From Pantoea eucrina (GTDB taxonomy: Bacteria; Pseudomonadota; Gammaproteobacteria; Enterobacterales; Enterobacteriaceae): a stretch of DNA of 63,233 bases. The notes beneath the pieces are model-generated. The model was not told the DNA's origin and did not search any database. It was given only the letters and a program-made list of their open reading frames with translations. A program made the translations under genes and the position numbers. Below are positions 38,995-46,923 of the stretch, one piece after another (position 1 is the first letter of the stretch; each line of letters begins with the position of its first letter). The stretch lies in assembly GCF_002095385.1 (NCBI RefSeq), contig NZ_MIPP01000022.1, positions 1 to 63,233 of the forward strand, read 5' to 3'.

Positions 38995-39624
38995 TCAGAC
39001 GCAATCGTCATGCCCGGGGCGCATAAATGCGCGCCCTACAGAACGTTGCAGGGGCATCCGTAGGGGCGGCATTAATGCCGCCCTGATATCAGGCGATGCC
39101 CCCGGTTCATCAGGCGATACCGTCCGCCGCATGTCAGGGGCGCATAAATGCGCCCCCTGCCGAACTTCTTCAGGGGCATTGCAGGGGCGGTATTCATGCC
39201 GCCCTGGTGTCAGGCGATGCCGTCCGCCGCATGTCAGGGGCGCATAAATGCGCCCCCTACAGAACATTGCAGGGGCGCCGTAGGGGCGGCATTAATGCCG
39301 CCCTGATATCAGGCGATGCCCCCGGTTCATCAGGCGATACCGTCCGCCGCATGTCAGGGGCGCATAAATGCGCCCCCTACAGAACTTCTCCAGGGGCATT
39401 GTAGGGGCGGCATTCATGCCGCCCTGGTGTCAGGCGATGCCGTCCGCCGCATGTCAGGGGCGCCGTAGGGGCGGCATTAATGCCGCCCTGATATCAGGCA
39501 ATGCCGCCGCATGTCAGGGGCGCATAAATGCGCCCCCTACAGAACATTGCAGGGGCGCCGTAGGGGCGGCATTAATGCCGCCCTGATGTCAGGCAATGCC
39601 GCCGCATATCAGGGGCGCCCCCTA
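38995..39624. repeat. array of alternating palindromic elements between the MFS gene and yieH
   Basis: Two hairpin types alternate. Type B has the perfect palindrome GGGCGGCATTAATGCCGCCC or variants, at about 39060-39083, 39184-39204, 39280-39303, 39401-39423, 39465-39487 and 39560-39583. Type A has GGGGCGCATAAATGCGCCCC, at about 39016-39039, 39137-39160, 39237-39260, 39357-39380 and 39517-39540, with a loop-less remnant at 39611-39624. Complete units begin GTAGGGG and end CCCCTAC. A block of about 205 bp (39038-39242) is repeated at a 220-bp offset (39258-39462). The array lies between convergent genes and runs into the yieH stop codon. I know of no standard name for it. Confidence 0.9.
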
Positions 39625-40299
39625 CAGAACCTCGCTGGTTGATAACAGCGCCCAGCCGCGCGCCTGCCACAGCGCAGGCAGCTGCGCCATATCATCAAAC
39701 CGCGTCACCAGCGGATGATCAATTGCGGGATTATGCGCATCGGCGCAGTAGTAAAACACCGGAATACCTGCAGCAATGCCGGCGCGAACGCCCGCTTCGG
39801 AATCATCCACCAGAATGCAGCGTTCAATCGGCACTTGCATCTGCTCTGCGGCGTGGAACATCAGCTGCGGATCGGGTTTCCATGCCTGAATGTCATAGCC
39901 GCTGTACAGGCGCTCGGTAAACCACGGCAGCATGCCGGTAAGACCCAGCGAATGCTGCATTTTCTTTACCGGTCCGTTAGAAACCACGCATACCGGAACG
40001 CGGATCCGCGCCACCAGCTCCGGTGCACCGCCGATCGGCTGCAGCTCCTGCTCAAACAGGCGCGCGACTTCAATACGATAGGCGTGCTCCACCTCTGCTA
40101 CCGGCAGCGCCTGATGATACTCTTCGCTGATGTCGCGAATAATGTCGTAAAGCTTCACGCCTTTGTACCGCTCAAACATCTGCTGCAGCGACAGCGTGAT
40201 GCCGTAGCGCGCAAACGTATTCACATAGCCCTGCGTGCAGAGCATTTCGCTGTCGACCAGCGTGCCGTCACAATCAAAGAACACACACTCCACTGTCAT
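39622..40299 (-). CDS. yieH: YieH, HAD-family 6-phosphogluconate phosphatase
   Basis: Cytoplasmic HAD phosphatase of 225 residues (beta-PGM-like subfamily). Motif I is FFDCDGTLVDSE with the nucleophile Asp, motif II VVSNGPVKKM, motif III Lys in AWKPDPQLMF and motif IV ILVDDSEAG. E. coli YieH prefers 6-phosphogluconate. It is divergent from adeP as in E. coli. The last codons GTT CTG and the stop TAG are identical to the GTTCTGTAGGGG sequence of the adjacent repeat, so the repeat appears to have replaced the original 3' end. Confidence 0.92.
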   Translation of the reverse strand: MTVECVFFDCDGTLVDSEMLCTQGYVNTFARYGITLSLQQMFERYKGVKLYDIIRDISEEYHQALPVAEVEHAYRIEVARLFEQELQPIGGAPELVARIRVPVCVVSNGPVKKMQHSLGLTGMLPWFTERLYSGYDIQAWKPDPQLMFHAAEQMQVPIERCILVDDSEAGVRAGIAAGIPVFYYCADAHNPAIDHPLVTRFDDMAQLPALWQARGWALLSTSEVL

Positions 40300-40448
40300 C
40301 GCCCACTATCCTTCTGATAACTCTTCAGCTTTTACTCTAGCCTGGATTGCCACAGGCAGCAGCAGGCAACCGGTTGCGAAAATTCCGTGTTTTACCGCAA
40401 TAAAGCCTATAGGATACGCGGCGATAAATTTTTCAGCGGAACAGCGAA

Positions 40449-41762
40449 ATGAAGACTCAGGGCCTGCTGCAGCGCACGTTTAAACTGCAGGAACACGGGA
40501 CCACGGTACGCACCGAAGTGATTGCCGGGTTCACCACTTTTCTGACGATGGTTTATATCGTCTTTGTTAACCCGCAGATCCTCGGCGCTGCCGGTATGGA
40601 TACCCAGGCGGTGTTTGTCACTACCTGTCTGATTGCCGCCTTTGGCAGCATCCTGATGGGGCTGATAGCGAACCTGCCGGTTGCGCTGGCACCCGCGATG
40701 GGCCTGAACGCCTTTTTCGCATTTGTGGTGGTGGGTGCAATGGGCTACTCCTGGCAGATAGGCATGGGCGCCATTTTCTGGGGTGCGCTGGGGCTGCTGA
40801 TCCTGACGCTGCTGCGCGTGCGCTACTGGATGATAGCCAATATTCCGCTCTGCCTGCGCACCGGGATCACCGCCGGTATCGGCCTGTTCATCGCGATGAT
40901 GGGGCTGAAAAATGCCGGCATTATTGTGCCAAACGCGGAGACGCTGGTGGCGGTCGGTAATCTGACGTCGCACAGCGTGCTGCTGGGCGCGCTGGGCTTT
41001 TTCATTATCGCTATTCTGGCATCGCGTAATATTCACGCGGCGGTGCTGGTCTCTATTGTGGTCACAACCAGCATAGGCCTTGCGCTGGGTGACGTCAGGT
41101 TCACCGGTTTCTTTGCGCCGCCGCCGTCAATCTCGGCGGTAGTGGGTGCGGTGGATATTAAAGGCGCGTTCAATATCGGTATGGCAGGCGTGATCTTCTC
41201 CTTTATGCTGGTCAATCTGTTTGACTCCTCCGGTACGCTGATTGGCGTAACGGATAAAGCGGGTCTGACCGATGAAAAGGGCACCTTTCCGCGTATGAAG
41301 CAGGCGCTGTATGTGGACAGCATCAGCTCCGTCACGGGTGCGCTGGCGGGTACGTCATCGGTGACAGCCTATATTGAGAGTTCGTCCGGCGTTGCCATTG
41401 GCGGCCGTACCGGGCTGATGGCGGTCATCACCGGGCTGCTGTTCCTGCTGGCAATATTTCTGTCGCCGCTGGCGGCGATGGTGCCGGGCTATGCGGCGGC
41501 GGGCGCGCTGATCTATGTCGGTGTACTGATGACGGCATCGCTGTCGCGCGTACGCTGGGACGATCTCACCGAAGCGGTACCGGCCTTTGTCACCGCGGCG
41601 ATGATGCCGTTTAGTTTCTCGATTACGGAAGGGATCGCGCTGGGCTTTATCGCCTACTGCGTGATGAAGCTGGGCACCGGACGCTGGCGTGAAATCAGCC
41701 CCTGCGTGGTGATAGTTGCGCTGCTGTTTGCACTGAAAATCGCGTTTATTGACGCGCACTGA
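40449..41762 (+). CDS. adeP: AdeP (YieG) adenine permease
   Basis: AzgA-like NCS2 nucleobase:proton symporter of the inner membrane, 437 residues with about 13 TM segments. Signature stretches are AGFTTFLTMVYIVFVNP, the substrate loop LAPAMGLNAFFAF, NLFDSSGTLIGV, and GTSSVTAYIESSSGVAIGGRTG. E. coli AdeP (YieG) is a high-affinity adenine importer. The position, divergent from yieH, is conserved. Confidence 0.94.
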   Translation: MKTQGLLQRTFKLQEHGTTVRTEVIAGFTTFLTMVYIVFVNPQILGAAGMDTQAVFVTTCLIAAFGSILMGLIANLPVALAPAMGLNAFFAFVVVGAMGYSWQIGMGAIFWGALGLLILTLLRVRYWMIANIPLCLRTGITAGIGLFIAMMGLKNAGIIVPNAETLVAVGNLTSHSVLLGALGFFIIAILASRNIHAAVLVSIVVTTSIGLALGDVRFTGFFAPPPSISAVVGAVDIKGAFNIGMAGVIFSFMLVNLFDSSGTLIGVTDKAGLTDEKGTFPRMKQALYVDSISSVTGALAGTSSVTAYIESSSGVAIGGRTGLMAVITGLLFLLAIFLSPLAAMVPGYAAAGALIYVGVLMTASLSRVRWDDLTEAVPAFVTAAMMPFSFSITEGIALGFIAYCVMKLGTGRWREISPCVVIVALLFALKIAFIDAH

Positions 41763-41769
41763 CGCTTCA

Positions 41770-41788
41770 GGTGGCCTGTGCGGCCACC
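41770..41788. terminator. hairpin between convergent adeP and yieE
   Basis: GGTGGCC and GGCCACC form a 7-bp stem with loop TGTGC, lying in the 30-bp gap between two convergent stop codons, where it could serve both genes. No strong T-run on either side. Confidence 0.5.
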
Positions 41789-41792
41789 CGAT

Positions 41793-42554
41793 TCAGTGCT
41801 GCCGCATCTCCTGCTGCCCGGCTATGCGTTCGCCGGGCAGACTGGTCAGGCGCAGCGTATGTGAATCCATGTTCGGCTTATTCATTTCAATATCCCGCAG
41901 CGCAACCCACTGCTGCTGCCCGTCAATCTCCCACAGTCGCAGATGTCCGGTTCCGGGTGAAAGGGCGCATGACCAGACCAGCGTCGGCTCGGCATCACAG
42001 ACCGCCTGAATATCGGGAAATAGCGTGGAGCGCAACCGGCCTGATGCCGGATGCAGACGCAGCGAAGAGAGGCCCCGATCTGCTTCACCGGTCAGCTTAA
42101 GCACGCTCTGACGTAGCGTCCAGATTTGCGTGGCCGCTTCCATAAAATCCTGCTGTGCATTGATCCACGCCTTTTCACCGGAAGAGAGTTCCTGCATCAG
42201 CGCTTCCTGCGTCTGCCGGCTGTGCGCGCGGACAATCTCCATATCCAGTCCGGCACGCCCGCCTTCTTCCGCCAGCAGTACGCCGGTAATATTGCCTGTA
42301 TAGGAGATGCTGAAATCAGGCAGGTTCGGATCGGCAAAGCAGGGGCGTCCGCTGCTGCTGACGCTCAGCGGTGGCAGCCGATCGATTCCGTAGATACGCA
42401 GCATCAGCTGCGCCAGCAGCTCGCGGGCAGCAAGAAAACGCGCGCGCCGCCGGTCGGGCAGACGGGCAGCGCTATCCAGCACATCCGGAGTGATGCGTGA
42501 AACCGTTACCGGCAGGGGTGTGGTGCCTGTCCAGCGCACAAAATGACCAGCCAT
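41793..42554 (-). CDS. yieE: 4'-phosphopantetheinyl transferase superfamily protein, YieE-like
   Basis: A 253-residue Sfp/EntD-type transferase expected to load a CoA-derived phosphopantetheine arm on a carrier protein. The first core motif, FSISYTGN, and the Mg2+ motif GLDMEIV are clear. The second core motif, usually WxxKEAxxK, reads WTLRQSVLK, with Arg-Gln replacing Lys-Glu. E. coli has yieE close to adeP, so I use that name; chrR, which lies between them there, is absent. No polyketide or siderophore gene is nearby, so the target carrier protein is unknown. Confidence 0.75.
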   Translation of the reverse strand: MAGHFVRWTGTTPLPVTVSRITPDVLDSAARLPDRRRARFLAARELLAQLMLRIYGIDRLPPLSVSSSGRPCFADPNLPDFSISYTGNITGVLLAEEGGRAGLDMEIVRAHSRQTQEALMQELSSGEKAWINAQQDFMEAATQIWTLRQSVLKLTGEADRGLSSLRLHPASGRLRSTLFPDIQAVCDAEPTLVWSCALSPGTGHLRLWEIDGQQQWVALRDIEMNKPNMDSHTLRLTSLPGERIAGQQEMRQH

Positions 42555-42692
42555 CTGTCGCTCCGTGAAAATGGGCGAATAATCATCAGCGGCATTGTAA
42601 GAATTTTCTTAGATGTTTGCATCCGGCTTTCCCGGCAGAGCGATAAATTCAGATAAGACTGAAAATCAGCGCGGGACGAGGCGGGAAAGAGA

Positions 42693-42715
42693 CTCTGCCG
42701 GACTGACCGGCAGAG
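42693..42715 (-). terminator. terminator-like hairpin after rutE
   Basis: A perfect 9-bp stem (CTCTGCCGG and CCGGCAGAG, loop of 5) 20 bp past the rutE stop. On the minus strand TCTCTTTC follows, a modest U-rich tail. Confidence 0.65.
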
Positions 42716-42735
42716 CGCAAACGGGCTGCCAGCTT

Positions 42736-43326
42736 TCAGGCAAAGGTGGTGGCTTCATCAAAACCGAGTCGCGTCAGGCGCGGATGCAGTTTATCTGCCT
42801 CGCCGTAGCCAAGATTGATCAGCATGTTCACCTGCCATTTGCTTTCGCTGAAGAAAGCGGCATTTACTTTGGCGGGATCAAAGCCGGACATCGGACCGGC
42901 ATCCAGACCGAGCGAACGCGCGGCGAGGATCATGTAGCCTGCCTGCAGGCTGCTGTTACGAAACGCGGTCTCTTTTGTCAGCTCCGGGCTGCTGGTAAAC
43001 CAGTTGCGCGCGTCACCAAACGGAAACAGTTTTGGCAGCTGCTCAAAAAACTCCGGATCCCACGCGACAATCACCGTTACCGGCGCCGACATGGTTTTGT
43101 CCACGTTGCCTGAGGAGAGGGCAGGTTTCAGCCTGGCTTTGCCTTCCGCTGAGGTCACAAATACAAAGCGGCCTGGTGAACAGTTAGCGGAGGTCGGGCC
43201 CAGAGCCGTCAGGGTATAAAGCTCCTGCAGCAGCGCCTGTGAAACCGGCTTATCCTGCCAGTGGCTGTGGGTGCGGGCGTCAGTAAACAGCGCATCAAGC
43301 GCCGCGCTGTCGAGCGGTGTACTCAT
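42736..43326 (-). CDS. rutE: RutE-type malonic semialdehyde reductase / nitroreductase-family protein
   Basis: FMN-dependent nitroreductase-fold protein of 196 residues, the E. coli RutE length. Signature segments are [15 protein letters not shown], with FMN contacts, and [28 protein letters not shown]. RutE reduces malonic semialdehyde to 3-hydroxypropionate in the uracil-degrading Rut pathway. No other rut gene is in the window, so this stand-alone copy may have a general quinone- or enal-reducing role. Confidence 0.88.
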   Translation of the reverse strand: MSTPLDSAALDALFTDARTHSHWQDKPVSQALLQELYTLTALGPTSANCSPGRFVFVTSAEGKARLKPALSSGNVDKTMSAPVTVIVAWDPEFFEQLPKLFPFGDARNWFTSSPELTKETAFRNSSLQAGYMILAARSLGLDAGPMSGFDPAKVNAAFFSESKWQVNMLINLGYGEADKLHPRLTRLGFDEATTFA

Positions 43327-43376
43327 GTTTTTCTCCTGTTCAGGCTACGATGCAGGCCCGATTTTTAGCATGAATA

Positions 43377-43405
43377 ATAGAGGCTGCGCTTAACGCAGCC
43401 TCTAT
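43377..43405. terminator. perfect 12-bp hairpin between hipA and rutE
   Basis: ATAGAGGCTGCG and CGCAGCCTCTAT flank a CTTAA loop. It lies 50 bp upstream of the rutE start and about 130 bp past the hipA stop. On the minus strand TATTCAT follows. It is probably the end of the hipBA transcript; an attenuator for rutE is possible. Confidence 0.55.
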
Positions 43406-43535
43406 CGTTATACTGTAAAGGAGAAAGGGAGCCAAATAACAAAGATGTATGATCGACTGGCAAAGAGCAGTACGCGTTTATTTCCCGTGCATCAGGGGTT
43501 CAGCTGAGCTACAGGCATCCCGGCTTATCGGAAAT

Positions 43536-44852
43536 TTATTCCCAGCCCGCTATCAGTCTGGCTGAACGGGCTTTCAGGCCTTCCAGAATGGCGCTGCTGT
43601 TGGCATCGGGAAAGCCAGCCGGCAATTGCCGGGTCACACGCTCAATAACAACATCAACAGAGTTAGCCAGTTCTGTCAGGATCGCTTCCATAACAGAACG
43701 CTCAAACCCCACAGCTTTCGCCGTTTGGAAAAAATGGCGCGGGAATATCTGCTCAATGGCGTATTTTTTCCCCTTGCTGCTTGTCAGGCCCATAGCGAGC
43801 CTGGCGTCTCTTCGATTGAGGCCCCGGCCGCCAAACACTGGATAGACAGACAAGATGTCGTAAAAAGGAGTCAGGCGAAAACGCCCTTCCGGTTCAATAA
43901 AGACCGAGAAGTTTTTTGCATGGCCATCGGTGGCCGCCAGCAGCCAGAATAATACTTGCGCCTTCATAAAGTGATAACGATCCTGCTCTGCGTTGGCTGA
44001 ACCCAGCAGAGTTTGCATTATATCGTCTATGCCAGGGCCGCCCTGATTTTCATATTTCCGTGCTGAAGGAACATTAACACCTGACAAAAATCTTCCTGGG
44101 GCAGCCGCATTACCCAGCTACCATCCGAGGCATACCGGCGGTCAAACCGTTTCACAGCCAATGCTTTGATATCATTGATATGCAATATAAAGCAATCAGG
44201 GACCGGTAAACCGAACTCTTTTGCCAGTTGCGTGCAGAGAAATTCGTTTTCGACGCTGTCTGACAAGTCGAGACTGTATGAGTGGCTCTCTATCTTGCCG
44301 ATAGGCAATTTGAGAATATGGGTTGTAGGCGAGGTTCCTCTGGGCTGGCACCAGCAATCATTGCTGAACAGCAAGGCAGTTTTCTCCTGTGCGCCTGCCA
44401 GCGATATGCGAAAGTCGTCAATTTCTTCAATCATGCCCAGGGGCGCGCCAGCTTTATAGCCTGTGAGTATTTTGGCCAGATCCCGGTCAGACAATGCTTT
44501 GTAGTCGATGGTGCGAATGTCGCCCGGCGCGGCATCTTTAGGTAGCAGTTGTAGCGCGCCAACAGTATCGGCACCGATTCGTGCCAAAAGGTCGAAGGGC
44601 TGGGTTGAGTCTGCGTTATAGCGGGCCAGGATTCGGCCTCTGATCTCCGGGTTATCTGGCAATAGATTATCGAAGAAGTTAAACCTCATTGCCCTGATAA
44701 GGCTGTCGCCGCAAGGGCATGGAAAGTGATACAGGACGGCTGCCGGTCTGATTAAGCCAGGCCTCAGCATATTGAAATGCATGAGCACCGGTCCCGGCAC
44801 GGCTAAAAACACCCACCTTATAGCCATTCATGTAGACATCCAGTTCAGCCAT
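43536..44852 (-). pseudogene. hipA: HipA-family serine/threonine kinase toxin, disrupted by two frameshifts
   Basis: Type II toxin kinase; E. coli HipA phosphorylates glutamyl-tRNA synthetase. From ATG 44852 the frame reads MAELDVYMNGYKVGVF to near 44683, where GAGGTTTAAC creates a stop and needs two extra T (or one base less) to read EVFNFFDNLLP. It continues to 44073-44077, where TTAAT needs one more A to read QVLNVPSARKYENQGG. All key elements survive in pieces: the SLAGAQEK loop with the autophosphorylated Ser, ATP Lys in HILKLP, KRFDRR, LPQEDFCQ, catalytic DGHAKN and the metal-binding Asp in FYDILS. The repaired protein would be 439 residues, one short of E. coli HipA. It is either a pseudogene or misread; both shifts are in A/T runs. 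Confidence 0.88.
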
Positions 44853-45103
44853 TACCACTCCTCTTTCCAGCCTTCAGAGCTTTGGGTATCGCTGCCTTTG
44901 GGTTTCACCTCCAGCTCCAGCTCCAGTGCTGACAATATCCTGAAAAAAGTTTCCAGCCTGCTGGTGCCTGGCTGGAGTTCAAAGCTGGATACGGTGTCCT
45001 GGCGAATCCCTACCTTGCTGGCCACTTTTCCCTGAGACAGTTTTTTTGACAGACGAACATCTCGCAGGTGAGCGCTGAGCTGGCTGACATTAATAATCTT
45101 CAT
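44852..45103 (-). CDS. hipB: HipB-type XRE-family antitoxin
   Basis: An 83-residue DNA-binding antitoxin. Residues 9-70 form a Cro/CI helix-turn-helix (LRDVRLSKKLSQGKVASKVGI with RQDTVSSFE), followed by a short C-terminal tail ending WKEEW; in E. coli HipB the terminal Trp affects stability and HipA binding. The stop and the hipA start overlap as TAATG. Frame intact. Palindromic operators lie upstream at 45136-45185, consistent with autorepression. Confidence 0.9.
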   Translation of the reverse strand: MKIINVSQLSAHLRDVRLSKKLSQGKVASKVGIRQDTVSSFELQPGTSRLETFFRILSALELELEVKPKGSDTQSSEGWKEEW

Positions 45104-45455
45104 ATCGTGGCATCCTGTTAATCGGATGATTTTAATTTACACGCTTAAGCAGGTAAATCAAAGCTTACACGCTATAGCGTGTAAGAAAATTCATGCATGT
45201 TATGGTGGGTAATTAGTTGCTGACTGTTATAAACAGTAGCCAGATTATGGACACCCTGGTCAGGAATCGCTTCTGAAAATATTCAAAAAGCAGACCTTAT
45301 GGAAATTTAAAAGATTGAGGGGAGGGGGTTACCAGTCTCATATCCAGAGAGACGCCTGATGCAGATACCGTTAGGTATCAGAATCAGGCACGAACATTCA
45401 AAATAATATTATTATATTCAATTGTTTATTCTATTTTCAGCTATTTCTCGCCGTA
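45104..45455. other. hipB-mnmE intergenic region
   Basis: These 352 bp contain the hipBA operators at their left end. The rest (45190-45455) is AT-rich, especially 45395-45440, with no credible gene. The high AT content compared with its surroundings, and the absence of hipBA at this place in E. coli, suggest an inserted segment, which is inference. Confidence 0.5.
45136..45185 (-). promoter_or_regulatory. hipBA operators
   Basis: Two related palindromes upstream of hipB have centres 28 bp apart. The distal one (45164-45185) is a perfect 22-bp palindrome with arms CTTACACGCTA. The proximal one (45136-45157) has arms TTTACACGCTT and AAGCAGGTAAA with two mismatched pairs. The shared half-site is TTACACGCT. 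It differs from the E. coli HipB operator TATCC-N8-GGATA. Location 33 bp before the antitoxin start supports HipB autoregulation. Confidence 0.75.
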
Positions 45456-46820
45456 TTATTTCCCGATACAGAAGCTGGAGAAGATACGGCCCAGCAGATC
45501 GTCAGAGGTAAACTCGCCAGTAATTTCGCTCAGCGCCTGCTGTGCCAGCCGCAGCTCTTCCGCGAGCAGCTCACCCGCCCACGCGCCCAGCAGCTGCGCT
45601 TTCCCCTGCTGCAGATGCGTGGCGGCACTCTCCAGCGCCTGCAGATGGCGACGGCGCGCAAGGAATCCGCCTTCTATATTGCCGGCAAAGCCCATGCTCT
45701 GTTTCAGATGATCGCGCAGCGTTTCCACACCGTCGCCGGTCCGGGCTGAAAGGCGGATTAGCGTATGGCCGTTCATCTCACTCAGCCCCAGGATTTCACC
45801 GGTCATATCCGCTTTGTTACGCACCACGGTAATGGGCAGCGCCGCCGGTAAGCGTGCCACAAAGTCGGGCCAGATAGCCGCCGCTTCGGTGGCGTCTGTT
45901 GTGGTGCCATCGACCATAAACAGCACCCGATCGGCCTGTTCAATCTCCTGCCAGGCGCGCTCGATGCCGATGCGCTCGACTTCATCACTGGCTTCGCGCA
46001 GTCCGGCGGTATCAATGATATGCAGCGGCATTCCATCAATATGGATATGTTCGCGCAGGACATCGCGCGTGGTGCCGGCAATGTCGGTAACGATAGCCGC
46101 TTCGCGTCCCGCCAGCGCATTCAGCAGGCTCGACTTACCTGCATTCGGGCGTCCGGCAATCACCACCTTCATGCCCTCACGCAGCAGGCTGCCCTGACGT
46201 GCTTCAGCGCGTACGCCATTCAGGTCGCCGATCACCGCATTAAGCTGCGCTTCAATCTTACCGTCGGAAAGAAAGTCGATCTCCTCATCCGGGAAATCGA
46301 TAGCGGCCTCAACATAGATGCGCAGGTGGGTCAGCGCCTCCACCAGCGCATTTACGCGCTGTGAGAACACGCCCTGCAGCGAGTTCACTGCCGAGCGCGC
46401 CGCCTGTTCCGAGCTGGCATCAATCAGATCGGCAATCGCCTCAGCCTGCGCCAGATCGAGCTTGTCATTCAGAAACGCGCGCTCCGAAAACTCACCTGGC
46501 TGCGCAATACGCAGGCCGGGCAGGGCGACAATACGTTTCAGCAGCAGGTCCAGGATAACCGGTCCGCCATGCCCCTGCAGCTCCAGCACATCTTCACCGG
46601 TAAAGGAGTTCGGACCCGGAAACCACAGCGCAATGCCCTGATCCAGCACGCTGCCATCTGCATCGGTAAAGGGCAGATAATCGGCGTAGCGCGGCTTTGG
46701 CAGTTTACCCAGCAGCGCCTGCGCAACGTCTGCTGCCCGGGTGCCTGAGATACGCAGTATACCGACGCCGCCGCGGCCCGGTGGGGTTGCCTGCGCAACG
46801 ATAGTATCGCTGTGGCTCAT
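45456..46820 (-). CDS. mnmE: MnmE (TrmE) tRNA modification GTPase
   Basis: GTPase partner of MnmG in U34 tRNA modification, 454 residues as in E. coli. N-terminal tetrahydrofolate-binding domain ([20 protein letters not shown]), helical domain, then the G domain with [12 protein letters not shown] (G1), the G2 region IAGTTRD, DTAGLRE (G3) and NKAD (G4). The C-terminal catalytic CIGK motif is intact. A single palindromic repeat lies between it and upstream yidC. Confidence 0.98.
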   Translation of the reverse strand: MSHSDTIVAQATPPGRGGVGILRISGTRAADVAQALLGKLPKPRYADYLPFTDADGSVLDQGIALWFPGPNSFTGEDVLELQGHGGPVILDLLLKRIVALPGLRIAQPGEFSERAFLNDKLDLAQAEAIADLIDASSEQAARSAVNSLQGVFSQRVNALVEALTHLRIYVEAAIDFPDEEIDFLSDGKIEAQLNAVIGDLNGVRAEARQGSLLREGMKVVIAGRPNAGKSSLLNALAGREAAIVTDIAGTTRDVLREHIHIDGMPLHIIDTAGLREASDEVERIGIERAWQEIEQADRVLFMVDGTTTDATEAAAIWPDFVARLPAALPITVVRNKADMTGEILGLSEMNGHTLIRLSARTGDGVETLRDHLKQSMGFAGNIEGGFLARRRHLQALESAATHLQQGKAQLLGAWAGELLAEELRLAQQALSEITGEFTSDDLLGRIFSSFCIGK

Positions 46821-46868
46821 GATCGTCCTCTTGCCCGCGCTGTGCCGGGCTGAAAAATAGAAAAAAAC

Positions 46869-46889
46869 AGGGCGACATAAATGCCGCCC
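46869..46889. repeat. single palindromic repeat between yidC and mnmE
   Basis: GGGCGACATAAATGCCGCCC is an imperfect copy of the type B palindrome of the 39-kb array (GGGCGGCATTTATGTCGCCC when read on the minus strand). It lies in the 103-bp yidC-mnmE gap and, with a following T-rich stretch on the minus strand, may also act as a partial terminator for yidC. Confidence 0.7.
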
Positions 46890-46923
46890 CTTGATTATAC
46901 CTGTTGCTCAGCCGGGCTGAAGG

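Noticed and set aside
39096..39586. Open frames of 70-100 codons through the 39-kb repeats
   Set aside because: They are translations of the palindromic array, repeat the same peptide and have no ribosome sites or similarity to known proteins.
38995..39624. Possible CRISPR array
   Set aside because: The repeats are themselves palindromes of two kinds, spacing is irregular, the intervening sequences are repeated rather than unique, and no cas gene is nearby.
43480..43530. tRNA-like fragment on the minus strand (TGTAGCTCAGCTGAACC)
   Set aside because: It resembles a D-arm, but no acceptor, anticodon or T-arm can be drawn around it. I do not support a tRNA or an attachment site here.
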